Origin: Rhabditoides inermis
Lineage: Eukaryota; Nematoda; Chromadorea; Rhabditida; Rhabditidae
Length of the DNA stretch: 64,000 bases
Reading direction: 5' to 3'
Assembly (NCBI GenBank): GCA_963966185.1
Contig: CAWZYM010000165.1
Span: forward strand, 186,001 to 250,000
Made by a program: the position numbers and the translations under genes. Shown one piece after another: positions 39,901 through 52,119 of the stretch (positions are counted from its first letter, which is position 1; the number at the start of each line of letters is the position of its first letter). The notes beneath the pieces were generated by a model, which had not been told where the DNA came from, ran no database searches, and saw nothing but the letters and a program-made list of their open reading frames with translations.

Positions 39901-42712
39901 GAAGAGCGTGGAAAAAGAAGTGAGTATGTAGTGTATTTATCTACTCATTGGACCCACTTTCAGACGCACACACTTTGGTCGTAGTTGATGAGAACTATTC
40001 CTCACATAGGGTCCCTCAATCGTTTCCATTTATTCGATTTTTTACACTTCGATCGATATAAAAATTGAAGAGCGGTGTAGTAGAAGTGAGTATGTAGTGT
40101 ATTTATCCACTCATTGGACCCACTTTCAGACGCACATACTTTGGTCGTAGTTCATGAGAACTATTCCTGACATAGGGTCCCTCAATCGTTTCCTTTTATT
40201 CGATTTTTTACACTTCGATCGATATAAAAATTGGAGAGCGTGGAAGAAGAAGTGAGTATGTAGTGTATTTATCTACTCATTGGACCCACTTTCAGACGCA
40301 CACACTTTGGTCGTAGTTGATGAGAACTATTCCTAACATAGGGTCCCTCAATTGTTTCCATTTATTCGATTTTTTACACTTCGATCGATATAAAAATTGA
40401 AGAGCGGTGTAGTAGAAGTGAGTATGTAGTGTATTTATCCACTCATTGGACCCACTTTCAGACGCACATACTTTGGTCGTAGTTGATGAGAACTATTCCT
40501 GACATAGGGTCCCTCATCCGTTTCCATTTATTCGATTTTTTACACTTCGATAGATATAAAAATTGAAGAGCGGTGTAGTAGAAGTGAGTATCTAGTGTAT
40601 TTATCTACTCATTGGACCCACTTTCAGACGCACACACTTTGGTCGTAGTTGAGGAGAACTATTCCTGACATAGGGTCCCTCAATCGTTTCCTTTTATTCG
40701 ATTTTTTACACTTCGATCGAAATAAAAATTGAAGAGCGTGGAAGAAGAAGTGAGTATGTAGTGTATTTATCTACTCATTGGACCCACTTTCAGACGCACA
40801 CACTTTGGTCGTAGTTGATGAGAACTATTCCTAACATAGGGTCCCTCAATTGTTTCCAGTTATTCGATTTTTTACACTTCGATCGATATAAAAAATTGAA
40901 GAGCGGTGTAGTAGAAGTGAGTATGTAGTGTATTTATCTACTCATTGGACCCACTTTCAGACGCACACACTTTGGTCGTAGTTGATGAGAACTATTCCTG
41001 ACATAGGGTCTCTCATCCGTTTCCATTTATTCGATTTTTTACACTTCGATCGATATAAAAATTGAAGAGCGGTGTAGTAGAAGTGAGTATGTAGTGTATT
41101 TATCTACTCATTGGACCCACTTTCAGACGCACACACTTTGGTCGTAGTTGATGAGAACTATTCCTGACATAGGGTCCCTCAATCGTTTCCTTTTATTCGA
41201 TTTTTTACACTTCGATCGATATAAAAATTGAAGAGCGTGGAAGAAGAAGTGAGTATGTAGTGTATTTATCTACTCATTGGACCCACTTTCAGACGCACAC
41301 ACTTTGGTCGTAGTTGATGAGAACTATTCCTAACATAGGGTCCCTCAATTGTTTCCATTTATTCGATTTTTTACACTTCGATCGATATAAAAATTGAAGA
41401 GCGGTGTAGTAGAAGTGAGTATGTAGTGTATTTATCCACTCATTGGGCCCACTTTCAGACGCACATACTTTGGTCGTAGTTGATGAGAACTATTCCTGAC
41501 ATAGGGTCCCTCATCCGTTTCCATTTATTCGATTTTTTACACTTCGATCGATATAAAAATTGAAGAGCGGTGTAGTAGAAGTGAGTATGTAGTGTATTTA
41601 TCTACTCATTGGACCCACTTCCAGACGCACACACTTTGGTCGTAGTTGATGAGAACTATTCCTGACATAGGGTCCCTCAATTGTTTCCATTTATTCGATT
41701 TTTTACACTTCGATCGATATAAAAATTGAAGAGCGGTGTAGTAGAAGTGAGTTTGCAGTGAAATCATCTACTCATTGGACCCACTTCCAGACGCACACAC
41801 TTTGGTCGTAGTTGATGAGAACTATTCCTGACATAGGGTCCCTCAATTGTTTCCATTTATTCGATTTTTTACACTTCGATCGATATAAAAATTGAAGAGC
41901 GGTGTAGTAGAAGTGAGTATGTAGTGTATTTATCTACTCATTGGACCCACTTTCAGATGCACACACTTTGGTCGTAGTTGATGAGAACTATTCCTGACAT
42001 AGGGTCCCTCAATCGTTTCCTTTTATTCGATTTTTTACACTTCGATCGATATAAAAATTGAAGAGCGTGGAAAAAGAAGTGAGTATGTAGTGTATTTATC
42101 TACTCATTGGACCCACTTTCAGACGCACACACTTTGGTCGTAGTTGATGAGAACTATTCCTCACATAGGGTCCCTCAATCGTTTCCATTTATTCGATTTT
42201 TTACACTTCGATCGATATAAAAATTGAAGAGCGGTGTAGTAGAAGTGAGTATGTAGTGTATTTATCCACTCATTGGACCCACTTTCAGACGCACATACTT
42301 TGGTCGTAGTTCATGAGAACTATTCCTGACATAGGGTCCCTCAATCGTTTCCTTTTATTCGATTTTTTACACTTCGATCGATATAAAAATTGGAGAGCGT
42401 GGAAGAAGAAGTGAGTATGTAGTGTATTTATCTACTCATTGGACCCACTTTCAGACGCACACACTTTGGTCGTAGTTGATGAGAACTATTCCTAACATAG
42501 GGTCCCTCAATTGTTTCCATTTATTCGATTTTTTACACTTCGATCGATATAAAAATTGAAGAGCGGTGTAGTAGAAGTGAGTATGTAGTGTATTTATCCA
42601 CTCATTGGACCCACTTTCAGACGCACATACTTTGGTCGTAGTTGATGAGAACTATTCCTGACATAGGGTCCCTCATCCGTTTCCATTTATTCGATTTTTT
42701 ACACTTCGATCG
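32500..42712 (+). repeat. HOR-C domain, 13 monomers, about 2158 bp
   Basis: The ttcatgag marker lies at 34511, 35838, 37995, 40153 and 42312, giving spacings of 1327, 2157, 2158 and 2159. Full order (37995-40152): ttcatgag-gtggaagaag; taac; atccg with gatagat and gtatctag; gaggag; taac with ccagtta; atccg; gtggaagaag; taac ending gggccc; atccg-ttccag; gtttgcag; aattg (cagatgc); gtggaaaaag; tcac-aatcg. The extra base in the third interval is an added A near 40887. The 1327-bp copy has eight members. The final copy runs out near 42712, where gatagat reverts to gatcgat. Confidence 0.93.
35838..37994 (+). repeat. Variant HOR-C unit: same length, different composition
   Basis: This unit also has 13 monomers (2157 bp) but not the standard set. 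After the seventh member it returns to the atccg/gatagat monomer (37064) instead of going on to taac-gggccc. Then come gaggag fused to gtttgcag (about 37165-37280), aattg, an atccg T5 monomer (37545), gtggaaaaag, and tcac with ctaaatcg. The gggccc monomer is absent. The second part matches the eight-member unit at 34511-35837, so this looks like a join between a standard unit and the short unit. Confidence 0.85.
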
Positions 42713-45700
42713 ATATAAAAATTGAAGAGCGGTGTAGTAGAAGTGAGTATCTAGTGTATTTATCTACTCATTGGACCCACTTTCAGACGCACACACTTTG
42801 GTCGTAGTTGATGAGAACTATTCCTGACATAGGGTCCCTCAATCGTTTCCTTTTATTCGATTTTTTTACACTTCGATCGATATAAAAATTGAAGAGCGGT
42901 GTAGTAGAAGTGAGTTTGCAGTGAAATCATCTACTCATTGGACCCACTTCCAGACGCACACACTTTGGTCGTAGTTGATGAGAACTATTCCTGACATAGG
43001 GTCCCTCAATCGTTTCCTTTTATTCGATTTTTTACACTTCGATCGATATAAAAATTGAAGAGCGGTGTAGTAGAAGTGAGTATGTAGTGTATTTATCCAC
43101 TCATTGGACCCACTTTCAGACGCACATACTTTGGTCGTAGTTGATGAGAACTATTCCTGACATAGGGTCCCTCAATCGTTTCCTTTTATTCCGTTTTTTT
43201 ACACTTCGATCGATATAAAAATTGAAGAGCGTGGAAGAAGAAGTGAGTATGTAGTGTATTTATTTACTCATTGGACCCACTTTCAGACGCACACACTTTG
43301 GTCGTAGTTGATGAGAACTATTCCTAACATAGGGTCCCTCAATTGTTTCCATTTATTCGATTTTTTACACTTCGATCGATATAAAAATTGAAGAGCGGTG
43401 TAGTAGAAGTGAGTATGTAGTGTATTTATCCACTCATTGGACCCACTTTCAGACGCACATACTTTGGTCGTAGTTGATGAGAACTATTCCTGACATAGGG
43501 TCCCTCAATCGTTTCCTTTTATTCGATTTTTTACACTTCGATCGATATAAAAATTGAAGAGCGGTGTAGTAGAAGTGAGTTTGCAGTGAAATCATCTACT
43601 CATTGGACCCACTTCCAGACGCACACACTTTGGTCGTAGTTGATGAGAACTATTCCTGACATAGGGTCCCTCAATCGTTTCCTTTTATTCGATTTTTTAC
43701 ACTTCGATCGATATAAAAATTGAAGAGCGGTGTAGTAGAAGTGAGTATGTAGTGTATTTATCCACTCATTGGACCCACTTTCAGACGCACATACTTTGGT
43801 CGTAGTTGATGAGAACTATTCCTGACATAGGGTCCCTCAATCGTTTCCTTTTATTCCGTTTTTTACACTTCGATCGATATAAAAATTGAAGAGCGTGGAA
43901 GAAGAAGTGAGTATGTAGTGTATTTATTTACTCATTGGACCCACTTTCAGACGCACACACTTTGGTCGTAGTTGATGAGAACTATTCCTAACATAGGGTC
44001 CCTCAATTGTTTCCATTTATTCGATTTTTTACACTTCGATCGATATAAAAATTGAAGAGCGGTGTAGTAGAAGTGAGTATGTAGTGTATTTATCCACTCA
44101 TTGGACCCACTTTCAGACGCACATACTTTGGTCGTAGTTGATGAGAACTATTCCTGACATAGGGTCCCTCATCCGTTTCCAATTATTCGATTTTTTACAT
44201 TTCGATCGATATAAAAATTGAAGAGCGGTGTAGTAGAAGTGAGTATGTAGTGTATTTATCCACTCATTGGACCCACTTTCAGACGCACATACTTTGGTCG
44301 TAGTTGATGAGAACTATTCCTCACATAGGGTCCCTCAATCGTTTCCATTTATTCGATTTTTTACACTTCGATCGATATAAAAATTGAAGAGCGGTGTAGT
44401 AGAAGTGAGTATGTAGTGTATTTATCCACTCATTGGACCCACTTTCAGACGCACACACTTTGGTCGTAGTTGATGAGACCTATTCCTAACATAGGGTCCC
44501 TCAATTGTTTCCATTTATTCGATTTTTTTACACTTCGATCGATATAAAATTGAAGAGCGGTGTAGTAGAAGTGAGTATGTAGTGTTTTTATCTACTCATT
44601 GGACCCACTTTCAGACGCACATACTTTGGTCGTAGTTGATGAGAACTATTCCTGACATAGGGTCCCTCAATCGTTTCCTTTTATTTGGTTTTTTACACTT
44701 CGATCGATATAAAAATTGAAGAGCGTGGAAGAAGAAGTGAGTATGTAGTGTATTTATCTACTCATTGGACCCACTTTCAGACGCACACACTTTGGTCGTA
44801 GTTGATGAGAACTATTCCTAACATAGGGTCCCTCAATTGTTTCCATTTATTCGATTTTTTACACTTCGATCGATATAAAAATTGAAGAGCGGTGTAGTAG
44901 AAGTTAGTATGTAGTGTATTTATCCACTCATTGGACCCACTTTCAGACGCACATACTTTGGTCGTAGTTGATGAGAACTATTCCTGACATAGGGTCCCTC
45001 AATCGTTTCCTTTTATTCCGTTTTTTACACTTCGATCGATATAAAAATTGAAGAGCGTGGAAGAAGAAGTGAGTATGTAGTGTATTTATTTACTCATTGG
45101 ACCCACTTTCAGACGCACACACTTTGGTCGTAGTTGATGAGAACTATTCCTAACATAGGGTCCCTCAATTGTTTCCATTTATTCGATTTTTTACACTTCG
45201 ATCGATATAAAAATTGAAGAGCGGTGTAGTAGAAGTGAGTATGTAGTGTATTTATCCACTCATTGGACCCACTTTCAGACGCACATACTTTGGTCGTAGT
45301 TGATGAGAACTATTCCTGACATAGGGTCCCTCATCCGTTTCCAATTATTCGATTTTTTACATTTCGATCGATATAAAAATTGAAGAGCGGTGTAGTAGAA
45401 GTGAGTATGTAGTGTATTTATCCACTCATTGGACCCACTTTCAGACGCACATACTTTGGTCGTAGTTGATGAGAACTATTCCTCACATAGGGTCCCTCAA
45501 TCGTTTCCATTTATTCGATTTTTTACACTTCGATCGATATAAAAATTGAAGAGCGGTGTAGTAGAAGTGAGTATGTAGTGTATTTATCCACTCATTGGAC
45601 CCACTTTCAGACGCACACACTTTGGTCGTAGTTGATGAGACCTATTCCTAACATAGGGTCCCTCAATTGTTTCCATTTATTCGATTTTTTTACACTTCGA

Positions 45701-48090
45701 TCGATATAAAATTGAAGAGCGTGGAAGAAGAAGTGAGTATGTAGTGTATTTATCTACTCATTGGACCCACTTTCAGACGCACACACTTTGGTCGTAGTTG
45801 ATGAGAACTATTCCTAACATAGGGTCCCTCAATTGTTTCCATTTATTCGATTTTTTACACTTCGATCGATATAAAAATTGAAGAGCGGTGTAGTAGAAGT
45901 TAGTATGTAGTGTATTTATCCACTCATTGGACCCACTTTCAGACGCACATACTTTGGTCGTAGTTGATGAGAACTATTCCTGACATAGGGTCCCTCAATC
46001 GTTTCCTTTTATTCCGTTTTTTACACTTCGATCGATATAAAAATTGAAGAGCGTGGAAGAAGAAGTGAGTATGTAGTGTATTTATTTACTCATTGGACCC
46101 ACTTTCAGACGCACACACTTTGGTCGTAGTTGATGAGAACTATTCCTAACATAGGGTCCCTCAATTGTTTCCATTTATTCGATTTTTTACACTTCGATCG
46201 ATATAAAAATTGAAGAGCGGTGTAGTAGAAGTGAGTATGTAGTGTATTTATCCACTCATTGGACCCACTTTCAGACGCACATACTTTGGTCGTAGTTGAT
46301 GAGAACTATTCCTGACATAGGGTCCCTCATCCGTTTCCAATTATTCGATTTTTTACATTTCGATCGATATAAAAATTGAAGAGCGGTGTAGTAGAAGTGA
46401 GTATGTAGTGTATTTATCCACTCATTGGACCCACTTTCAGACGCACATACTTTGGTCGTAGTTGATGAGAACTATTCCTCACATAGGGTCCCTCAATCGT
46501 TTCCATTTATTCGATTTTTTACACTTCGATCGATATAAAAATTGAAGAGCGGTGTAGTAGAAGTGAGTATGTAGTGTATTTATCCACTCATTGGACCCAC
46601 TTTCAGACGCACACACTTTGGTCGTAGTTGATGAGACCTATTCCTAACATAGGGTCCCTCAATTGTTTCCATTTATTCGATTTTTTTACACTTCGATCGA
46701 TATAAAATTGAAGAGCGGTGTAGTAGAAGTGAGTATGTAGTGTTTTTATCTACTCATTGGACCCACTTTCAGACGCACATACTTTGGTCGTAGTTGATGA
46801 GAACTATTCCTGACATAGGGTCCCTCAATCGTTTCCTTTTATTTGGTTTTTTACACTTCGATCGATATAAAAATTGAAGAGCGTGGAAGAAGAAGTGAGT
46901 ATGTAGTGTATTTATCTACTCATTGGACCCACTTTCAGACGCACACACTTTGGTCGTAGTTGATGAGAACTATTCCTAACATAGGGTCCCTCAATTGTTT
47001 CCATTTATTCGATTTTTTACACTTCGATCGATATAAAACTTGAAGAGCGGTGTAGTAGAAGTGAGTATGTAGTGTATTTATCCAGTCATTGGACCCACTT
47101 TCAGACGCACATACTTTGGTCGTAGTTGATGAGAACTATTCCTGACATAGGGTCCCTCATCCGTTTCCATTTATTCGATTTTTTACACTTCGATCGATAT
47201 AAAAATTGAAGAGCGGTGTAGTAGAAGTGAGTATCTAGTGTATTTATCTACTCATTGGACCCACTTTCAGACGCACACACTTTGGTCGTAGTTGATGAGA
47301 ACTATTCCTGACATAGGGTCCCTCAATCGTTTCCTTTTATTCGATTTTTTACACTTCGATCGATATAAAAATTGAAGAGCGGTGTAGTAGAAGTGAGTTT
47401 GCAGTGAAATCATCTACTCATTGGACCCACTTCCAGACGCACACACTTTGGTCGTAGTTGATGAGAACTATTCCTGACATAGGGTCCCTCAATCGTTTCC
47501 TTTTATTCGATTTTTTACACTTCGATCGATATAAAAATTGAAGAGCGGTGTAGTAGAAGTGAGTATGTAGTGTATTTATCCACTCATTGGACCCACTTTC
47601 AGACGCACATACTTTGGTCGTAGTTGATGAGAACTATTCCTGACATAGGGTCCCTCAATCGTTTCCTTTTATTCCGTTTTTTTACACTTCGATCGATATA
47701 AAAATTGAAGAGCGTGGAAGAAGAAGTGAGTATGTAGTGTATTTATTTACTCATTGGACCCACTTTCAGACGCACACACTTTGGTCGTAGTTGATGAGAA
47801 CTATTCCTAACATAGGGTCCCTCAATTGTTTCCATTTATTCGATTTTTTACACTTCGATCGATATAAAAATTGAAGAGCGGTGTAGTAGAAGTGAGTATG
47901 TAGTGTATTTATCCACTCATTGGACCCACTTTCAGACGCACATACTTTGGTCGTAGTTGATGAGAACTATTCCTGACATAGGGTCCCTCATCCGTTTCCA
48001 ATTATTCGATTTTTTACATTTCGATCGATATAAAAATTGAAGAGCGGTGTAGTAGAAGTGAGTATGTAGTGTATTTATCCACTCATTGGA
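42713..48090 (+). repeat. HOR-D domain, part 1: 10-monomer order with shortened copies
   Basis: The 'ccgttttt' marker lies at 43191, 43856, 45018, 46014 and 47674, so spacings are 665, 1162, 996 and 1660 bp (4, 7, 6 and 10 monomers). Full order: aatcg-ccgtttt-gtggaagaag-tttactc; taac-aattg; atccg-ccaatta-acatttcg; tcac-aatcg; taac with T7, short A-run and tgttttt; atttgg-gtggaagaag; taac with ataaaactt; atccg-gtatctag; aatcg-gtttgcag; aatcg-tccactc. gagacct marks the fifth member at 44472, 45634 and 46630. The copy at 45634 changes mid-monomer from the short-A form to gtggaagaag, a visible join. Confidence 0.9.
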
Positions 48091-51000
48091 CCCACTTTCA
48101 GACGTACATACTTTGGTCGTAGTTGATGAGAACTATTCCTCACATAGGGTCCCTCAATCGTTTCCATTTATTCGATTTTTTACACTTCGATCGATATAAA
48201 AATTGAAGAGCGGTGTAGTAGAAGTGAGTATGTAGTGTATTTATCCACTCATTGGACCCACTTTCAGACGCACACACTTTGGTCGTAGTTGATGAGAACT
48301 ATTCCTAACATAGGGTCCCTCAATTGTTTCCATTTATTCGATTTTTTTTACACTTCGATCGATATAAAATTGAAGAGCGGTGTAGTAGAAGTGAGTATGT
48401 AGTGTATTTATCCACTCATTGGACCCACTTTCAGACGTACATACTTTGGTCGTAGTTGATGAGAACTATTCCTCACATAGGGTCCCTCAATCGTTTCCAT
48501 TTATTCGATTTTTTACACTTCGATCGATATAAAAATTGAAGAGCGGTGTAGTAGAAGTGAGTATGTAGTGTATTTATCCACTCATTGGACCCACTTTCAG
48601 ACGCACACACTTTGGTCGTAGTTGATGAGAACTATTCCTAACATAGGGTCCCTCAATCGTTTCCTTTTATTTGGTTTTTTACACTTCGATCGATATAAAA
48701 ATTGAAGAGCGTGGAAGAAGAAGTGAGTATGTAGTGTATTTATCTACTCATTGGACCCACTTTCAGACGCACACACTTTGGTCGTAGTTGATGAGAACTA
48801 TTCCTAACATAGGGTCCCTCAATTGTTTCCATTTATTTGATTTTTTACACTTCGATCGATATAAAACTTGAAGAGCGGTGTAGTAGAAGTGAGTATGTAG
48901 TGTATTTATCTACTCATTGGACCCACTTTCAGACGCACATACTTTGGTCGTAGTTGATGAGAACTATTCCTGACATAGGGTCCCTCAACCGTTTCCATTT
49001 ATTCGATTTTTTACACTTCGATCGATATAAAAATTGAAGAGCGGTGTAGTAGAAGTGAGTATGTAGTGTATTTATCTACTCATTGGACCCACTTTCAGAC
49101 GCACACACTTTGGTCGTAGTTGATGAGAACTATTCCTAACATAGGGTCCCTCAATTGTTTCCATTTATTCGATTTTTTACACTTCGATCGATATAAAAAT
49201 TGAAGAGCGGTGTAGTAGAAGTGAGTTTGCAGTGAAATCATCTACTCATTGGACCCACTTCCAGACGCACACACTTTAGTCGTAGTTGATGAGAACTATT
49301 CCTGACATAGGGTCCCTCAATCGTTTCCTTTTATTCGATTTTTTACACTTCGATCGATATAAAAATTGAAGAGCGGTGTAGTAGAAGTGAGTATGTAGTG
49401 TATTTATCCACTCATTGGACCCACTTTCAGACGCACATACTTTGGTCGTAGTTGATGTGAACTATTCCTGACATAGGGTCCCTCATCCGTTTCCAATTAT
49501 TCGATTTTTTACACTTCGATCGATATAAAATTTGAAGAGCGGTGTAGTATAAGTGAGTATGTAGTGTATTTATCTACTGATTGGACCCACTTTCAGACGC
49601 ACACACTTTGGTCGTAGTTGATGAGAACTATTCCTGACATAGGGTCCCTCAATCGTTTCCATTTATTCGATTTTTTACACTTCGATCGATATAAAATTTG
49701 AAGAGCGGTGTAGTATAAGTGAGTATGTAGTGTATTTATCCACTCATTGGACCCACTTTCAGACGTACATACTTTGGTCGTAGTTGATGAGAACTATTCC
49801 TCACATAGGGTCCCTCAATCGTTTCCATTTATTCGATTTTTTACACTTCGATCGATATAAAAATTGAAGAGCGGTGTAGTAGAAGTGAGTATGTAGTGTA
49901 TTTATCCACTCATTGGACCCACTTTCAGACGCACACACTTTGGTCGTAGTTGATGAGAACTATTCCTAACATAGGGTCCCTCAATTGTTTCCATTTATTC
50001 GATTTTTTTTACACTTCGATCGATATAAAATTGAAGAGCGGTGTAGTAGAAGTGAGTATGTAGTGTATTTATCCACTCATTGGACCCACTTTCAGACGTA
50101 CATACTTTGGTCGTAGTTGATGAGAACTATTCCTCACATAGGGTCCCTCAATCGTTTCCATTTATTCGATTTTTTACACTTCGATCGATATAAAAATTGA
50201 AGAGCGGTGTAGTAGAAGTGAGTATGTAGTGTATTTATCCACTCATTGGACCCACTTTCAGACGCACACACTTTGGTCGTAGTTGATGAGAACTATTCCT
50301 AACATAGGGTCCCTCAATCGTTTCCTTTTATTTGGTTTTTTACACTTCGATCGATATAAAAATTGAAGAGCGTGGAAGAAGAAGTGAGTATGTAGTGTAT
50401 TTATCTACTCATTGAACCCATTTTCAGACGCACACACTTTGGTCGTAGTTGATGAGAACTATTCCTAACATAGGGTCCCTCAATTGTTTCCATTTATTTG
50501 ATTTTTTACACTTCGATCGATATAAAACTTGAAGAGCGGTGTAGTAGAAGTGAGTATGTAGTGTATTTATCTACTCATTGGACCCACTTTCAGACGCACA
50601 TACTTTGGTCGTAGTTGATGAGAACTATTCCTGACATAGGGTCCCTCAACCGTTTCCATTTATTCGATTTTTTACACTTCGATCGATATAAAAATTGAAG
50701 AGCGGTGTAGTAGAAGTGAGTATGTAGTGTATTTATCTACTCATTGGACCCACTTTCAGACGCACACACTTTGGTCGTAGTTGATGAGAACTATTCCTAA
50801 CATAGGGTCCCTCAATTGTTTCCATTTATTCGATTTTTTACACTTCGATCGATATAAAAATTGAAGAGCGGTGTAGTAGAAGTGAGTTTGCAGTGAAATC
50901 ATCTACTCATTGGACCCACTTCCAGACGCACACACTTTAGTCGTAGTTGATGAGAACTATTCCTGACATAGGGTCCCTCAATCGTTTCCTTTTATTCGAT

Positions 51001-51190
51001 TTTTTACACTTCGATCGATATAAAAATTGAAGAGCGGTGTAGTAGAAGTGAGTATGTAGTGTATTTATCCACTCATTGGACCCACTTTCAGACGCACATA
51101 CTTTGGTCGTAGTTGATGTGAACTATTCCTGACATAGGGTCCCTCATCCGTTTCCAATTATTCGATTTTTTACACTTCGATCGATATAAA
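48090..51190 (+). repeat. HOR-D domain, part 2: duplication at 1661 bp
   Basis: Markers recur at 1661 bp: gacgtac at 48104/49765 and 48437/50098, and gatgtgaact at 49454/51115; tttagtcg near 49276/50937 and aaccg near 48988/50648 follow suit. Homology begins near 48090 and stops near 49520 (copy 1) and 51185 (copy 2). Within each copy two gacgtac monomers sit 333 bp apart around a monomer with a T8 run. Between the copies, two neighbouring monomers share the rare pair ataaaattt and gtagtataag (near 49548 and 49714), suggesting a local conversion or single-monomer duplication. Confidence 0.87.
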
Positions 51191-52119
51191 AATTGAAGAG
51201 CGGTGTAATAGAAGTGAGTATGTAGTGTATTTATCCACTCATTGGACCCACTTTCAGACGCACATACTTTGGTCGTAGTAGATGAGAACTATTCCTCACA
51301 TAGGGTCCCTCAATCGTTTCCATTTATTCGATTTTTTACACATCGATCGATATAAAAATTGAAGAGCGGTGTAGTAGAAGTGAGTATGTAGTGTATTTAT
51401 CCACTCATTGGACCCACTTTCAGACGCACACACTTTGGTCGTAGTTGATGAGAACTATTCCTAACATAGGGTCCCTCAATTGTTTCCATTTATTCGATTT
51501 TTTACACTTCGATCGATATAAAATTGAAGAGCGGTGTAGTAGAAGTGAGTATGTAGTGTATTTATCCACTCATTGGACCCACTTTCAGACGCTCACACTT
51601 TGGTCGTAGTTGATGAGAACTATTCCTAACATAGGGTCCCTCAATTGTTTCCATTTATTCGATTTTTTTACACTTCGATCGATATAAAATTGAAGAGCGG
51701 TGTAGTAAAAGTGAGTATGTAGTGTTTTTATCTACTCATTGGACCCACTTTCAGACGCACATACTTTGGTCGTAGTTGATGAGAACTATTCCTGACATAG
51801 GGTCCCTCAATCGTTTCCTTTTATTCGGTTTTTTACACTTCGATCGATATAAAAATTGAAGAGCGTGGAAGAAGAAGTGAGTATGTAGTGTATTTATCTA
51901 CTCATTGGACCCACTTTCAGACGCACAAACTTTGGTCGTAGTTGATGAGAACTATTCCTGACATAGGGTCCCTCATCCGTTTCCATTTATTCGATTTTTT
52001 ACACTTCGATCGATATAAAAATTGAAGAGCGGTGTAGTAGAAGTGAGTATCTAGTGTATTTATCTACTCATTGGACCCACTTTCAGACGCACACATTTTG
52101 GTCGTAGTTGATGAGAACT
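51191..52119 (+). repeat. HOR-D domain, part 3: linker monomers
   Basis: These are about five and a half monomers: one with gtgtaatag (near 51204), one with gtagtagatg and cacatcg (near 51280-51345), a short-A T6 monomer, one entered by gctcacac (51591) with T7 and gtagtaaaag, an attcggtttttt monomer with gtggaagaag, and an atccg-gtatctag monomer. The run from gatgtg (51115) through attcgg returns near 62401-62960, an offset of 11286 bp, exactly twice 5643. Confidence 0.82.
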
